From positions 7,019,707 through 7,083,706 of the forward strand of contig OZ007517.1 in assembly GCA_963931865.1 (NCBI GenBank): a DNA stretch of 64,000 nucleotides, written 5' to 3'. The translations under genes and the position numbers were made by a program. Every line of letters begins with the position of its first letter. The stretch's first letter is position 1. The DNA is from Axinella damicornis. Its lineage: Eukaryota > Porifera > Demospongiae > Axinellida > Axinellidae. The notes under the pieces were generated by a model, which saw only the letters and a list, made by a program, of their open reading frames with translations, did not search any database and had not been told where the DNA came from. This document shows, piece by piece, positions 22,901 to 34,977 of this stretch.

Positions 22901-25900
22901 GAGGTAGAGCCAGGTAGAGCAGAGGTAGAGCAGAGGTAGAGCCAGGTAGAGCAGAGGTAGAGCCAGGTAGAGCAGAGGTAGAGCCATGTAGAGCAGAGGT
23001 AGAGCCAGGTAGAGCCAGGTAGAGCAGAGGTAGAGCCAGGTAGAGCAGAGGTAGAGCAGAGGTAGAGCCAGGTAGAGCAGAGGTAGAGCAGAGGTAGAGC
23101 CAGATAGAGCAGAGGTAGAGCAGAGGTAGAGCCAGGTAGAGCAGAGGTAGAGCCAGGTAGAGCAGAGGTAAAGCCAGGTAGAGCAGTGGTAGAGCAGAGG
23201 TAGAGCCAGGTAGAGCAGAGGTAGAGCCAGGTAGAGCAGAGGTAGAGCCAGGTAGAGCCAGGTAGAGCAAAGGTAGAGCCAGGTAGAGCAGAGGTAGAGC
23301 TAGGTAGAGCAGAGGTAGAGCAGAGGTAGAGCCAGGTAGAGCAGAGGTAGAGCAGAGGTAGAGCCAGGTAGAGCAGAGGTAGAGCAGAGGTAGAGCCAGG
23401 TAGAGCAGAGGTAGAGCCAGGTAGAGCAGAGGTAGAGCCAGGTAGAGCAGAGGTAGAGCCAGGTAGAGCCAGGTAGAGCAGAGGTAGAGCAGAGGTAGAG
23501 CCAGGTAGAGCAGAGGTAGAGCAGAGGTAGAGCCAGGTAGAGCAGAGGTAGAGCCAGGTAGAGCAGAGGTAGAGCCAGGTAGAGCAGAGGTAGAGCCAGG
23601 TAGAGCCAGGTAGAGCAGAGGTAGAGCCAGGTAGAGCAGAGGTAGAGCCAGGTAGAGCAGAGGTAGAGCAGAGGTAGGGCCAGGTAGAGCAGAGGTAGAG
23701 CCAGGTAGAGCAGAGGTAGAGCCAGGTAGAGCAGAGGTAGAGCCAGGTAGAGCCAGGTAGAGCAGAGGTAGAGCAGAGGTAGAGCCAGGTAGAGCAGAGG
23801 TAGAGCAGAGGTAGAGCCAGGTAGAGCAGAGGTAGAGCCAGGTAGAGCAGAGGTAGAGCCATGTAGAGCAGAGGTAGAGCCAGGTAGAGCAGAGGTAGAG
23901 CCAGGTAGAGCAGAGGTAGAGCAGAGGTAGAGCCAGGTAGAGCAGAGGTAGAGCAGAGGTAGAGCCAGATAGAGCAGAGGTAGAGCAGAGGTAGAGCCAG
24001 GTAGAGCAGAGGTAGAGCCAGGTAGAGCAGAGGTAAAGCCAGGTAGAGCAGTGGTAGAGCAGAGGTAGAGCCAGGTAGAGCAGAGGTAGAGCCAGGTAGA
24101 GCAGAGGTAGAGCCAGGTAGAGCCAGGTAGAGCAAAGGTAGAGCCAGGTAGAGCAGAGGTAGAGCTAGGTAGAGCAGAGGTAGAGCAGAGGTAGAGCCAG
24201 GTAGAGCAGAGGTAGAGCAGAGGTAGAGCCAGGTAGAGCAGAGGTAGAGCAGAGGTAGAGCCAGGTAGAGCAGAGGTAGAGCCAGGTAGAGCAGAGGTAG
24301 AGCCAGGTAGAGCAGAGGTAGAGCCAGGTAGAGCCAGGTAGAGCAGAGGTAGAGCAGAGGTAGAGCCAGGTAGAGCAGAGGTAGAGCAGAGGTAGAGCCA
24401 GGTAGAGCAGAGGTAGAGCCAGGTAGAGCAAAGGTAGAGCCAGGTAGAGCAGAGGTAGAGCTAGGTAGAGCAGAGGTAGAGCAGAGGTAGAGCCAGGTAG
24501 AGCAGAGGTAGAGCAGAGGTAGAGCCAGGTAGAGCAGAGGTAGAGCCAGGTAGAGCAGAGGTAGAGCCAGGTAGAGCCAGGTAGAGCAGAGGTAGAGCAG
24601 AGGTAGAGCCAGGTAGAGCAGAGGTAGAGCAGAGGTAGAGCCAGGTAGAGCAGAGGTAAAGCAGAGGTAGAGCCAGGTAGAGCAGAGGTAGAGCAGAGGT
24701 AGAGCCAGGTAGAGCAGAGGTAGAGCCAGGTAGAGCCAGGTAGAGCAGAGGTAGAGCCAGGTAGAGCAGAGGTAGAGCCAGGTAGAGCAGAGGTAGAGCA
24801 GAGGTAGAGCCAGGTAGAGCAGAGGTAGAGCAGAGGTAGAGCCGGGTAGAGCAGAGGTAGAGCCAGGTAGAGCAGAGGTAGAGCCAGGTAGAGCAGAGGT
24901 AGAGCAGAGGTAGAGCCAGGTAAAGCAGAGGTAGAGCAGAGGTAGAGCCAGGTAGAGCAGAGGTAGAGCCAGGTAGAGCAGAGGTAGAGCCAGGTAGAGC
25001 AGAGGTAGAGCCAGCTAGAGCAGAGGTAGAGCCAGCTAGAGCAGAGGTAGAGCCAGGTAGAGCAGAGGTAGAGCAGAGGTAGAGCCAGGTAGAGCAGAGG
25101 TAGAGCCAGGTAGAGCAGAGGTAGAGCCAGGTAGAGCAGAGGTAGAGCCAGGTAGAGCAGAGGTAGAGCCAGGTAGAGCAGAGGTAGAGCCAGGTAGAGC
25201 AGAGGTAGAGCAGAGGTAGAGCCAGGTAGAGCAGAGGTAGAGCAGAGGTAGAGCCAGGTAGAGCAGAGGTAGAGCAGAGGTAGAGCCAGGTAGAGCAGAG
25301 GTAGAGCCAGGTAGAGCAGAGGTATATAGAGACAGGTAGAGGCAGGTAGAGCAGAGGTAGAGCCAGGTAGAGCAGAGGTAGAGCCAGGTAGAGCAGTGGT
25401 AGAGCAGAGGTAGAGCCAGGTAGAGCAGAGGTAGAGCAGAGGTAGAGCCAGGTAGAGCCAGGTAGAGCAGAGGTAGAGCCAGGTAGAACAGAGGTAGAGC
25501 AGAGGTAGAGCCAGGTAGAGCAAAGGTAGAGCAGAGGTAGAGCCAGGTAGAGCAGAGGTAGAGCAGAGGTAGAGCCAGGTAAAGCAGAGGTAGAGCAGAG
25601 GTAGAGCCAGGTAGAGCAGAGGTAGAGCCAGGTAGAGCAGAGGTAGAGCCAGGTAGAGCAGAGGTAGAGCCAGGTAGAGCCAGGTAGAGCAGAGGTAGAG
25701 CCAGGTAGAGCAGAGGTAGAGCCAGGTAGAGCAGAGGTAGAGCAGAGGTAGAGCCAGGTAGAGCAGAGGTAGAGCCAGGTAGAGCAGAGGTAGAGCCAGG
25801 TAGAGTAGAGGTAGAGCCAGGTAGAGCCAGGTAGAGCAGAGGTAGAGCCAGGTAGAGCAGAGGTAGAGCAGAGGTAGAGCCAGGTAGAGCAGAGGTAGAG

Positions 25901-28900
25901 CCAGGTAGAGCAGAGGTAGAGCCAGGTAGAGCAGAGGTAGAGCCAGGTAGAGCCAGGTAGAGCAGAGGTAGAGCCAGGTAGAGCAGAGGTAGAGCCAGGT
26001 AGAGCAGAGGTAGAGCAGAGGTAGAGCCAGGTAGAGCAGAGGTAGAGCAGAGGTAGAGCCAGATAGAGAAGAGGTAGAGCAGAGGTAGAGCCAGGTAGAG
26101 CAGAGGTAGAGCCAGGTAGAGCAGAGGTAAAGCCAGGTAGAGCAGTGGTAGAGCAGAGGTAGAGCCAGGTAGAGCAGAGGTAGAGCCAGGTAGAGCAGAG
26201 GTAGAGCCAGGTAGAGCCAGTTAGAGCAGAGGTAGAGCAGAGGTAGAGCCAGGTAGAGCAGAGGTAGAGCAGAGGTAGAGCCAGGTAGAGCAGAGGTAGA
26301 GCAGAGGTAGAGCCAGGTAGAACAGAGGTAGAGCCAGGTAGAGCAGAGGTAAAGCCAGGTAGAGCCAGGTAGAGCAGAGGTAGAGCCAGGTAGAGCAGAG
26401 GTAGAGCCAGGTAGAGCAGAGGTAGAGCAGAGGTAGAGCCAGGTAGAGCAGAGGTAGAGCAGAGGTAGAGCCAGGTAGAGCAGAGGTAGAGCCAGGTAGA
26501 GCAGAGGTAGAGCCAGGTAGAGCAGAGGTAGAGCCAGGTATAGCCAGGTAGAGCATAGGTAGAGCAGAGGTAGAGCCAGGTAGAGCAGAGGTAGAGCAGA
26601 GGTAGAGCCAGGTAGAGCAGAGGTAGAGCCAGGTAGAGCAAAGGTAGAGCCAGGTAGAGCAGAGGTAGAGCTAGGTAGAGCAGAGGTAGAGCCAGGTAGA
26701 GCAGAGGTAGAGCAGAGGTAGAGCCAGGTAGAGCAGAGGTAGAGCCAGGTAGAGCAGAGGTAGAGCCAGGTAGAGCCAGGTAGAGCAGAGGTAGAGCAGA
26801 GGTAGAGCCAGGTAGAGCAGAGGTAGAGCAGAGGTAGAGCCAGGTAGAGCAGAGGTAGAGCCAGGTAGAGCAGAGGTAGAGCCAGGTAGAACAGAGGTAG
26901 AGCCAGGTAGAGCAGAGGTAGAGCCAGGTAGAGCAGAGGTAGAGCCAGGTAGAGCAGAGGTAGAGCCAGGTAGAACAGAGGTAGATCAGAGGTAGAGCCA
27001 GGTAGAGCAGAGGTAGAGCAGAGGTAGAGCCAGGTAGAGCCAGGTAGAGCAGAGGTAGAGCCAGGTAGAGCAGAGGTAGAGCCAGGTAGAGCAGATGTAG
27101 AGCAGAGGTAGAGCCAGGTAGAGCAGAGGTAGAGCAGAGGTAGAGCCAGGTAGAGCAGAGGTAGAGCCAGGTAGAGCAGAGGTAGAGCCAGGTAGAGCAG
27201 AGGTAGAGCCAGGTAGAGCCAGGTAGAGCAGAGGTAGAGCAGAGGTAGAGCCAGGTAGAGCAGAGGTAGAGCAGAGGTAGAGCCAGGTAGAGCAGAGGTA
27301 GAGCCAGGTAGAGCAAAGGTAGAGCCAGGTAGAGCAGAGGTAGAGCTAGGTAGAGCAGAGGTAGAGCAGAGGTAGAGCCAGGTAGAGCAGAGGTAGAGCC
27401 AGGTAGAGCAGAGGTAGAGCCAGGTAGAGCCAGGTAGAGCAGAGGTAGAGCAGAGGTAGAGCCAGGTAGAGCAGAGGTAGAGCAGAGGTAGAGCCAGGTA
27501 GAGCAGAGGTAGAGCCAGGTAGAGCAGAGGTAGAGCAGAGGTAGAGCCAGGTAGAACAGAGGTAGAGCCAGGTAGAGCAGAGGTAGAGCCAGGTAGAGCC
27601 AGGTAGAGCAGAGGTAGAGCCAGGTAGAGCAGAGGTAGAGCCAGGTAGAGCAGAGGTAGAGCAGAGGTAGAGCCAGGTAGAGCAGAGGTAGAGCAGAGGT
27701 AGAGCCAGGTAGAGCAGAGGTAGAGCCAGGTAGAGCAGAGGTAGAGCCAGGTAGAGCAGAGGTAGAGCAGAGGTAGAGCCAGGTAAAGCAGAGGTAGAGC
27801 AGAGGTAGAGCCAGGTAGAGCAGAGGTAGAGCCAGCTAGAGCAGAGGTAGAGCCAGCTAGAGCAGAGGTAGAGCCAGGTAGAGCCAGGTAGAGCAGAGGT
27901 AGAGCCAGCTAGAGCAGAGGTAGAGCAGAGGTAGAGCAGAGATAGAGCCAGGTAGAGCAGAGGTAGAGCCAGGTAGAGCAGAGGTAGAGCCAGGTAGAGC
28001 AGAGGTAGAGCCAGGTAGAGCCAGGTAGAGCAGAGGTAGAGCAGAGGTAGAGCCAGGTAGAGCAGAGGTAGAGCAGAGGTAGAGCCAGGTAGAGCAGAGG
28101 TAGAGCCAGGTAGAGCAGAGGTAGAGCCAGGTAGAGCAGAGGTAGAGCCAGGTAGAGCCAGGTAGAGCAGAGGTAGAGCCAGGTAGAGCAGAGGTAGAGC
28201 CAGGTAGAGCAGAGGTAGAGCAGAGGTAGAGCCAGGTAGAGCAGAGGTAGAGCAGAGGTAGAGCCAGATAGAGCAGAGGTAGAGCAGAGGTAGAGCCAGG
28301 TAGAGCAGAGGTAGAGCCAGGTAGAGCAGAGGTAAAGCCAGGTAGAGCAGTGGTAGAGCAGAGGTAGAGCCAGGTAGAGCAGAGGTAGAGCCAGGTAGAG
28401 CAGAGGTAGAGCCAGGTAGAGCCAGGTAGAGCAAAGGTAGAGCCAGGTAGAGCAGAGGTAGAGCTAGGTAGAGCAGAGGTAGAGCAGAGGTAGAGCCAGG
28501 TAGAGCAGAGGTACAGCAGAGGTAGAGCCAGGTAGAGCAGAGGTAGAGCCAGGTAGAGCAGAGGTAGAGCCAGGTAGAGCCAGGTAGAGCAGAGGTAGAG
28601 CAGAGGTAGAGCCAGGTAGAGCAGAGGTAGAGCAGAGGTAGAGCCAGGTAGAGCAGAGGTAGAGCAGAGGTAGAGCCAGGTAGAGCAGAGGTAGAGCAGA
28701 GGTAGAGCCAGGTAGAACAGAGGTAGAGCCAGGTAGAGCAGAGGTAGAGCCAGGTAGAGCCAGGTAGAGCAGAGGTAGAGCCAGGTAGAGCAGAGGTAGA
28801 GCCAGGTAGAGCAGAGGTAGAGCAGAGGTAGAGCCAGGTAGAGCAGAGGTAGAGCAGAGGTAGAGCCAGGTAGAGCAGAGGTAGAGCCAGGTAGAGCAGA

Positions 28901-31900
28901 GGTAGAGCCAGGTAGAGCAGAGGTAGAGCCAGGTAGAGCCAGGTAGAGCAGAGGTAGAGCAGAGGTAGAGCCAGGTAGAGCCTAGGTAGAGCAGAGGTAG
29001 AGCCAGGTAGAGCAGAGGTAGAGCCAGGTAGAGCAAAGGTAGAGCCAGGTAGAGCAGAGGTAGAGCTAGGTAGAGCAGAGGTAGAGCAGAGGTAGAGCCA
29101 GGTAGAGCAGAGGTAGAGCAGAGGTAGAGCCAGGTAGAGCAGAGGTAGAGCCAGGTAGAGCAGAGGTAGAGCCAGGTAGAGCCAGGTAGAGCAGAGGTAG
29201 AGCAGAGGTAGAGCCAGGTAGAGCAGAGGTAGAGCAGAGGTAGAGCCAGGTAGAGCAGAGGTAGAGCAGAGGTAGAGCCAGGTAGAGCAGAGGTAAAGCA
29301 GAGGTAGAGCCAGGTAGAGCAGAGGTAGAGCCAGGTAGAGCAGAGGTAGAGCCAGGTAGAGCAGAGGTAGAGCCAGGTAGAGCCAGGTAGAGCAGAGGTA
29401 GAGCAGAGGTAGAGCCAGGTAGAGCAGAGGTAGAGCAGAGGTAGAGCCAGGTAGAGCAGAGGTAGAGCCAGGTAGAGCAAAGGTAGAGCCAGGTAGAGCA
29501 GAGGTAGAGCTAGGTAGAGCAGAGGTAGAGCAGAGGTAGAGCCAGGTAGAGCAGAGGTAGAGCAGAGGTAGAGCCAGGTAGAGCAGAGGTAGAGCCAGGT
29601 AGAGCAGAGGTAGAGCCAGGTAGAGCCAGGTAGAGCAGAGGTAGAGCAGAGGTAGAGCCAGGTAGAGCAGAGGTAGAGCAGAGGTAGAGCCAGGTAGAGC
29701 AGAGGTAGAGCAGAGGTAGAGCCAGGTAGAGCAGAGGTAGAGCAGAGGTAGAGCCAGGTAGAACAGAGGTAGAGCCAGGTAGAGCCAGGTAGAGCAGAGG
29801 TAGAGCCAGGTAGAGCAGAGGTAGAGCCAGGTAGAGCAGAGGTAGAGCAGAGGTAGAGCCAGGTAAAGCAGAGGTAGAGCAGAGGTAGAGCCAGGTAGAG
29901 CAGAGGTAGAGCCAGGTAGAGCAGAGGTAGAGCCAGGTAGAGCAGAGGTAGAGCAGAGGTAGAGCCAGGTAAAGCAGAGGTAGAGCAGAGGTAGAGCCAG
30001 GTAGAGCAGAGGTAGAGCCAGGTAGAGCCAGGTAGAGCAGAGGTAGAGCAGAGGTAGAGCCAGGTAGAGCAGAGGTTGAGCAGAGGTAGAGCCAGGTAGA
30101 GCAGAGGTAGAGCCAGGTAGAGCAGAGGTAGAGCCAGGTAGAGCAGAGGTAGAGCCAGGTAGACCAGAGGTAGAGCCAGGTAGAGCAGAGGTAGAGCCAG
30201 GTAGAGCAGAGGTAGAGCAGAGGTAGAGCCAGGTAGAGCAGAGGTAGAGCAGAGGTAGAGCCAGATAGAGCAGAGGTAGAGCAGAGGTAGAGCCAGGTAG
30301 AGCAGAGGTAGAGCCAGGTAGAGCAGAGGTAGAGCCAGGTAGAGCAGAGGTAGAGCCAGGTAGAGCCAGGTAGAGCAGAGGTAGAGCAGAGGTAGAGCCA
30401 GGTAGAGCAGAGGTAGAGCCAGGTAGAGCAGAGGTAGAGCCAGGTAGAGCAGAGGTAGAGCAGAGGTAGAGCCAGGTAAAGCAGAGGTAGAGCAGAGGTA
30501 GAGCCAGGTATAGCAGAGGTAGAGCCAGGTAGAGCAGAGGTAGAGCCAGGTAGAGCCAGGTAGAGCAGAGGTAGAGCCAGCTAGAGCAGAGGTAGAGCCA
30601 GGTAGAGCAGAGGTAGAGCAGAGGTAGAGCCAGGTCGAGCAGAGGTAGAGCCAGGTAGAGCAGAGGTAGAGCCAGGTAGAGCAGAGGTAGAGCCAGGTAG
30701 AGCCAGGTAGAGCAGAGGTAGAGCAGAGGTAGAGCCAGGTAGAGCAGAGGTTGAGCAGAGGTAGAGCCAGGTAGAGCAGAGGTAGAGCCAGGTAGAGCAG
30801 AGGTAGAGCCAGGTAGAGCAGAGGTAGAGCAGAGGTAGAGCCAGGTAGAGCAGAGGTAGAGCAGAGGTAGAGCCAGGTAGAGCAGAGGTAGAGCCAGGTA
30901 GAGCAGAGGTAGAGCCAGGTAGAGCAGAGGTAGAGCAGAGGTAGAGCCAGGTAAAGCAGAGGCAGAGGTAGAGCAGAGGTAGAGCCAGGTAGAGCAGAGG
31001 TAGAGCCAGGTAGAGCAGAGGTAGAGCCAGGTAGAGCCAGGTAGAGCAGAGGTAGAGCCAGCTAGAGCAGAGGTAGAGCCAGGTAGAGCAGAGGTAGAGC
31101 AGAGGTAGAGCCAGGTCGAGCAGAGGTAGAGCCAGGTAGAGCAGAGGTAGAGCCAGGTAGAGCAGAGGTAGAGCCAGGTAGAGCCAGGTAGAGCAGAGGT
31201 AGAGCAGAGGTAGAGCCAGGTAGAGCAGAGGTTGAGCAGAGGTAGAGCCAGGTAGAGCAGAGGTAGAGCCAGGTAGAGCAGAGGTAGAGCCAGGTAGAGC
31301 AGAGGTAGAGCCAGGTAGAGCAGAGGTAGAGCCAGGTAAAGCAGAGGTAGAGCCAGGTAGAGCAGAGGTAGAGCAGAGGTAGAGCCAGGTAGAGCAGAGG
31401 TAGAGCAGAGGTAGAGCCAGGTAGAGCAGAGGTAGAGCAGAGGTAGAGCCAGGTAGAGCAGAGGTAGAGCAGAGGTAGAGCCAGGTAGAGCAGAGGTGGA
31501 GTCAGGTAGAGTAGAGGTAGAGCCAGGTAGAGCCAGGTAGAGAAGAGGTAGAGCCAGGTTGAGCAGAGGTAGAGCCAGGTAGAGCAGAGGTAGAGCAGAG
31601 GTAGAGCCAGGTAGAGCAGAGGTAGAGCCAGGTAGAGCAGAGGTAGAGCCAGGTAGAGCAGAGGTAGAGCCAGGTAGAGCCAGGTAGAGCAGAGGTAGAG
31701 CAGAGGTAGAGCCAGGTAGAGCAGAGGTAGAGCAGAGGTAGAGCCAGGTAGAGCAGAGGTAGAGCCAGGTAGAGCAGAGGTAGAGCAGAGGTAGAGCCAG
31801 GTAGAGCAGAGGTAGAGCAGAGGTAGAGCCAGGTAGAGCAGAGGTAGATCAGAGGTAGAGCCAGGTAGAGCAGAGGTAGAGCAGAGGTAGAGCCAGGTAG

Positions 31901-34442
31901 AGCAGAGGTAGAGCAGAGGTAGAGCCAGGTAGAGCAGAGGTAGAGCCAGGTAGAGCAGAGGTAGAGCCAGGTAGAGCAGAGGTAGAGCCAGGTAGAGCCA
32001 GGTAGAGCAGATGTAGAGCAGAGGTAGAGCCAGGTAGAGCAGAGGTAGAGCAGAGGTAGAGCCAGGTAGAACAGAGGTAGAGTCAGGTTGAGCAGAGGTA
32101 GAGCCAGGTAGAGCAGAGGTAGAGCAGAGGTAGAGCCAGGTAGAGCAGAGGTAGAGCCAGGTAGAGCGCAGGTAGAGCCAGGTAGAGCAGAGGTAGAGCC
32201 AGGTAGAGCCAGGTAGAGCAGAGGTAGAGCAGAGGTAGAGCCAGGTAGAGCAGAGGTAGAGCCAGGTAGAGCCAGGTAGAGAAGAGGTAGAGCCAGGTTG
32301 AGCAGAGGTAGAGCCAGGTAGAGCAGAGGTAGAGCAGAGGTAGAGCCAGGTAGAGCAGAGGTAGAGCCAGGTAGAGCAGAGGTAGAGCCAGGTAGAGCCA
32401 GGTAGAGCTGAGGTAGAGCAGAGGTAGAGCCAGGTAGAGCAGAGGTAGAGCAGAGGTAGAGCCAGGTAGAGCAGAGGTAGAGCAGAGGTAGAGCCAGGTA
32501 GAGCAGAGGTAGAGCAGAGGTAGAGCCAGGTAGAGCAGAGGTAGAGCCAGGTAGAGCAGAGGTAGAGCCAGGTAGAGCCAGGTATACGTAGAGCAGAGGT
32601 AGAGCCAGGTAGAGCAGAGGTAGAGCCAGGTAGAGCAGAGGTAGAGCAGAGGTTGAGCCAGGTAGAGCAGAGGTAGAGCAGAGGTAGAGCCAGGTAGAGC
32701 AGAGGTAGAGCCAGGTAGAGCAGAGGTTGAGCCAGGTAGAGCCAGGTAGAGCAGAGGTAGAGCCAGGTAGAGCAGAGGTAGAGCCAGGTAGAGCAGAGGT
32801 AGAGCCAGGTAGAGCAGAGGTAGAGCAGAGGTAGAGCCAGGTAGAGCAGAGGTAGAGCAGAGGTAGAGCCAGGTAGAGCAGAGGTAGAGCCAGGTAGAGC
32901 AGAGGTAGAGCCAGGTAGAGCAGAGGTAGAGCCAGGTTGAGCAGAGGTAGAGCCAGGTAGAGCAGAGGTAGAGCAGAGGTAGAGCCAGGTAGAGCAGAGG
33001 TAGAGCCAGGTAGAGCAGAGGTAGAGCCAGGTAGAGCAGATGTAGAGCCAGGTAGAGCCAGGTAGAGCAGAGGTAGAGCCAGCTAGAGCAGAGGTAGAGC
33101 AGAGGTAGAGCCATGTAGAGCAGAGGTAGAGCAGAGGTAGAGCCAGGTAGAGCAGAGGTAGAGCAGAGGTAGAGCCAGGTAGAGCAGAGGTAGAGCCAGG
33201 TAGAGCAGAGGTAGAGCCAGGTAGAGCCAGGTATACGTAGAGCAGAGGTAGAGCCAGGTAGAGCAGAGGTAGAGCCAGGTAGAGCAGAGGTAGAGCAGAG
33301 GTTGAGCTAGGTAGAGCAGAGGTAGAGCAGAGGTAGAGCCAGGTAGAGCAGAGGTAGAGCCAGGTAGAGCAGAGGTAGAGCCAGGTAGAGCAGAGGTAGA
33401 GCCAGGTAGAGCAGAGGTAGAGCCAGGTAGAGCAGAGGTAGAGCCAGGTAGAGCCAGGTAGAGCTGAGGTAGAGCCAGGTAGAACAGAGGTAGAGCTAGG
33501 TAGAGCAGAGGTAGAGCAGAGGTAGAGCCAGGTAGAGCAGAGGTAGAGCAGAGGTAGAGCCAGGTAGAGCAGAGGTAGAGCCAGGTAGAGCAGAGGTAGA
33601 GCCAGGTAGAGCCAGGTAGAGCAGAGGTAGAGCAGAGGTAGAGCCAGGTAGAGCAGAGGTAGAGCAGAGGTAGAGCCAGGTAGAGCAGAGGTAGAGCAGA
33701 GGTAGAGCCAGGTAGAGCAGAGGTAGAGCAGAGGTAGAGCCAGGTAGAGCAGAGGTAGAGCCAGGTAGAGCAGAGGTAGAGCCAGGTAGAGCCAAGTAGA
33801 GCAGAGGTAGAGCCAGGTAGAGCAGAGGTAAAGCCAGGTAGAGCAGAGGTAGAGCAGAAGTAGAGCCAGGTAGAGCAGAGGTAGAGCAGAGGTAGAGCCA
33901 GGTAGAGCAGAGGTAGAGCCAGGTAGAGCCAGGTAGAGCTGAGGTAGAGCCAGGTAGAACAGAGGTAGAGCTAGGTAGAGCAGAGGTATAGCAGAGGTAG
34001 AGCCGGGTAGAGCAGAGGTAGAGCAGAGGTAGAGCCAGGTAGAGCAGAGGTAGAGCCAGGTAGAGCAGAGGTAGAGCCAGGTAGAGCCAGGTAGAGCAGA
34101 GGTAGAGCAGAGGTAGAGCCAGGTAGAGCAGAGGTAGAGCAGAGTTAGAGCCAGGTAGAGCAGAGGTAGAGCAGAGGTAGAGCCAGGTAGAGCAGAGGTA
34201 GAGCAGAGGTAGAGCCAGGTAGAGCAGAGGTAGAGCAGAGGTAGAGCCAGGTAGAGCAGAGGTAGAGCCAGGTAGAGCAGAGGTAGAGCCAGGTAGAGCC
34301 AGGTAGAGCAGAGGTAGAGCCAGGTAGAGCAGAGGTAGAGCCAGGTAGAGCAGAGGTAGAGCAGAGGTAGAGCCAGGTAGAGCAGAGGTAGAGCAGAGGT
34401 AGAGCCAGGTAGAGCAGAGGTAGAGCAGAGGTAGAGCCAGGT
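13911..34442. repeat. 20.5-kb two-unit minisatellite (10 + 11 bp)
   Basis: About 1,950 units in two versions, GGTAGAGCCA (10 bp) and GGTAGAGCAGA (11 bp), in irregular order, with rare variants (GTAAAG, AGATAGAG, GCAGTGG, GCTAGG, TATATAGAG). Because the unit lengths differ, all three minus-strand frames are stop-free for long distances, which creates spurious frames of up to 1,610 codons. Higher-order structure is visible: a block with CAGATA followed 167 bp later by CAAAGG recurs at 18564, 20927, 23101, 23966 and 28265. Rare variants repeat at an exact 7,338-bp offset between about 20.9-22.1 kb and 28.3-29.5 kb. Confidence 0.96.
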
Positions 34443-34511
34443 CGCAGATCAAAATGAAATGGAGATACGATCGACGGATTGTGCATATTAAACTTACAGC
34501 GACGGAACAAT
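34443..34511. other. 69-bp unique spacer between array and right TIR
   Basis: The only non-repetitive sequence inside the TIR unit, containing ATCAAAATGAAATGGAGAT. The left junction has no counterpart: there the array abuts the TIR directly. It could be a remnant of the element's original interior. Confidence 0.7.
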
Positions 34512-34977
34512 GTGCAGTTAGGGTTTATTAGGCCTGTGCAGGTTTCAAGTATCTAGGATACTTGAAATGTGCGAATACGTAACCAGGAATTTTCACGCGA
34601 GGTTTCGTTGCCTTCCGTAAGCTTATATGCGTGATCCTTTGATTCCCGACTTAATATTGTTGAGCTAAGGAAGCGCGTGCATACAACTCTTAGGCGGGCG
34701 TGACCAATGGGAATTGAGTGGGTGTGGCATCACGTGACTGCTTACTACGCCCCCTTTCGTTTGCGGGAGGGAGTCGGATATCCTACATGATCCGTGAGTT
34801 TGTCCTACCTATTGCACTAGCCTTTACCAGCAGACTGAGCCATGCTGAGCAGCGTGGTTGCGTCTTGAACGGATTAGTTGCCAGCAGCTCTGGTGACTTA
34901 AAACGCTAAAATTAATACTCGCCAAATCCGCTACATGCCTAATTCGCTAAAATTAGTACCCGCAAATAATAGTGACC
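34512..34977 (-). repeat. Right terminal inverted repeat of the 21-kb unit
   Basis: 466 bp, the inverted partner of 13548-13910. The extra material near 34790-34960 (CCTTTACCAGCAGACTGAGC onward) is absent from the left arm, which instead has TTTAGCGAATTTGAAAAAAT. So one arm was altered after duplication, or the arms came from different subfamily members. Confidence 0.88.

Larger units (their letters stand above)
13548..34977. mobile_element. 21.4-kb long-TIR unit filled with minisatellite, TTAA-flanked
   Basis: The left end (from 13548, GGTCACTATTATTTGTGGGT) is inverted at the right end (to 34977), each next to TTAA (13544-13547; 34978-34981). The inner ~280 bp of the two arms (13634-13910 against 34512-34788) differ at only about a dozen positions by eye; the right arm holds ~100 bp extra between 34789 and 34960. 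Everything between the arms is minisatellite except 69 bp at 34443-34511. TTAA targets suggest a piggyBac/Kolobok-type non-autonomous element. The inverted match runs a few bases past TTAA (GTACC..GGTAC), so the exact edge is uncertain. Confidence 0.82.

Noticed and set aside
13891..33114. Very long minus-strand open frames (up to 1,610 codons) rich in Leu-Tyr-Leu-Ala-Leu-Pro
   Set aside because: All three minus frames are open at once and the peptides simply restate the 10/11-bp minisatellite. Starts are mostly TTG and no promoter, splice site or non-repeat domain is present.
13911..34442. CRISPR-like array
   Set aside because: Repeats are contiguous with no unique spacers, and the window is eukaryotic.
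13911..34442. Telomeric or centromeric repeat
   Set aside because: The unit is not a known telomere motif, and the array is bounded on both sides by TIRs and followed by genes; centromere identity cannot be judged from one locus.
13548..34977. Polinton/Maverick element, given its size and long TIRs
   Set aside because: No polymerase B, integrase, protease or ATPase coding sequence is present, and the flanks are TTAA rather than a 6-bp duplication.
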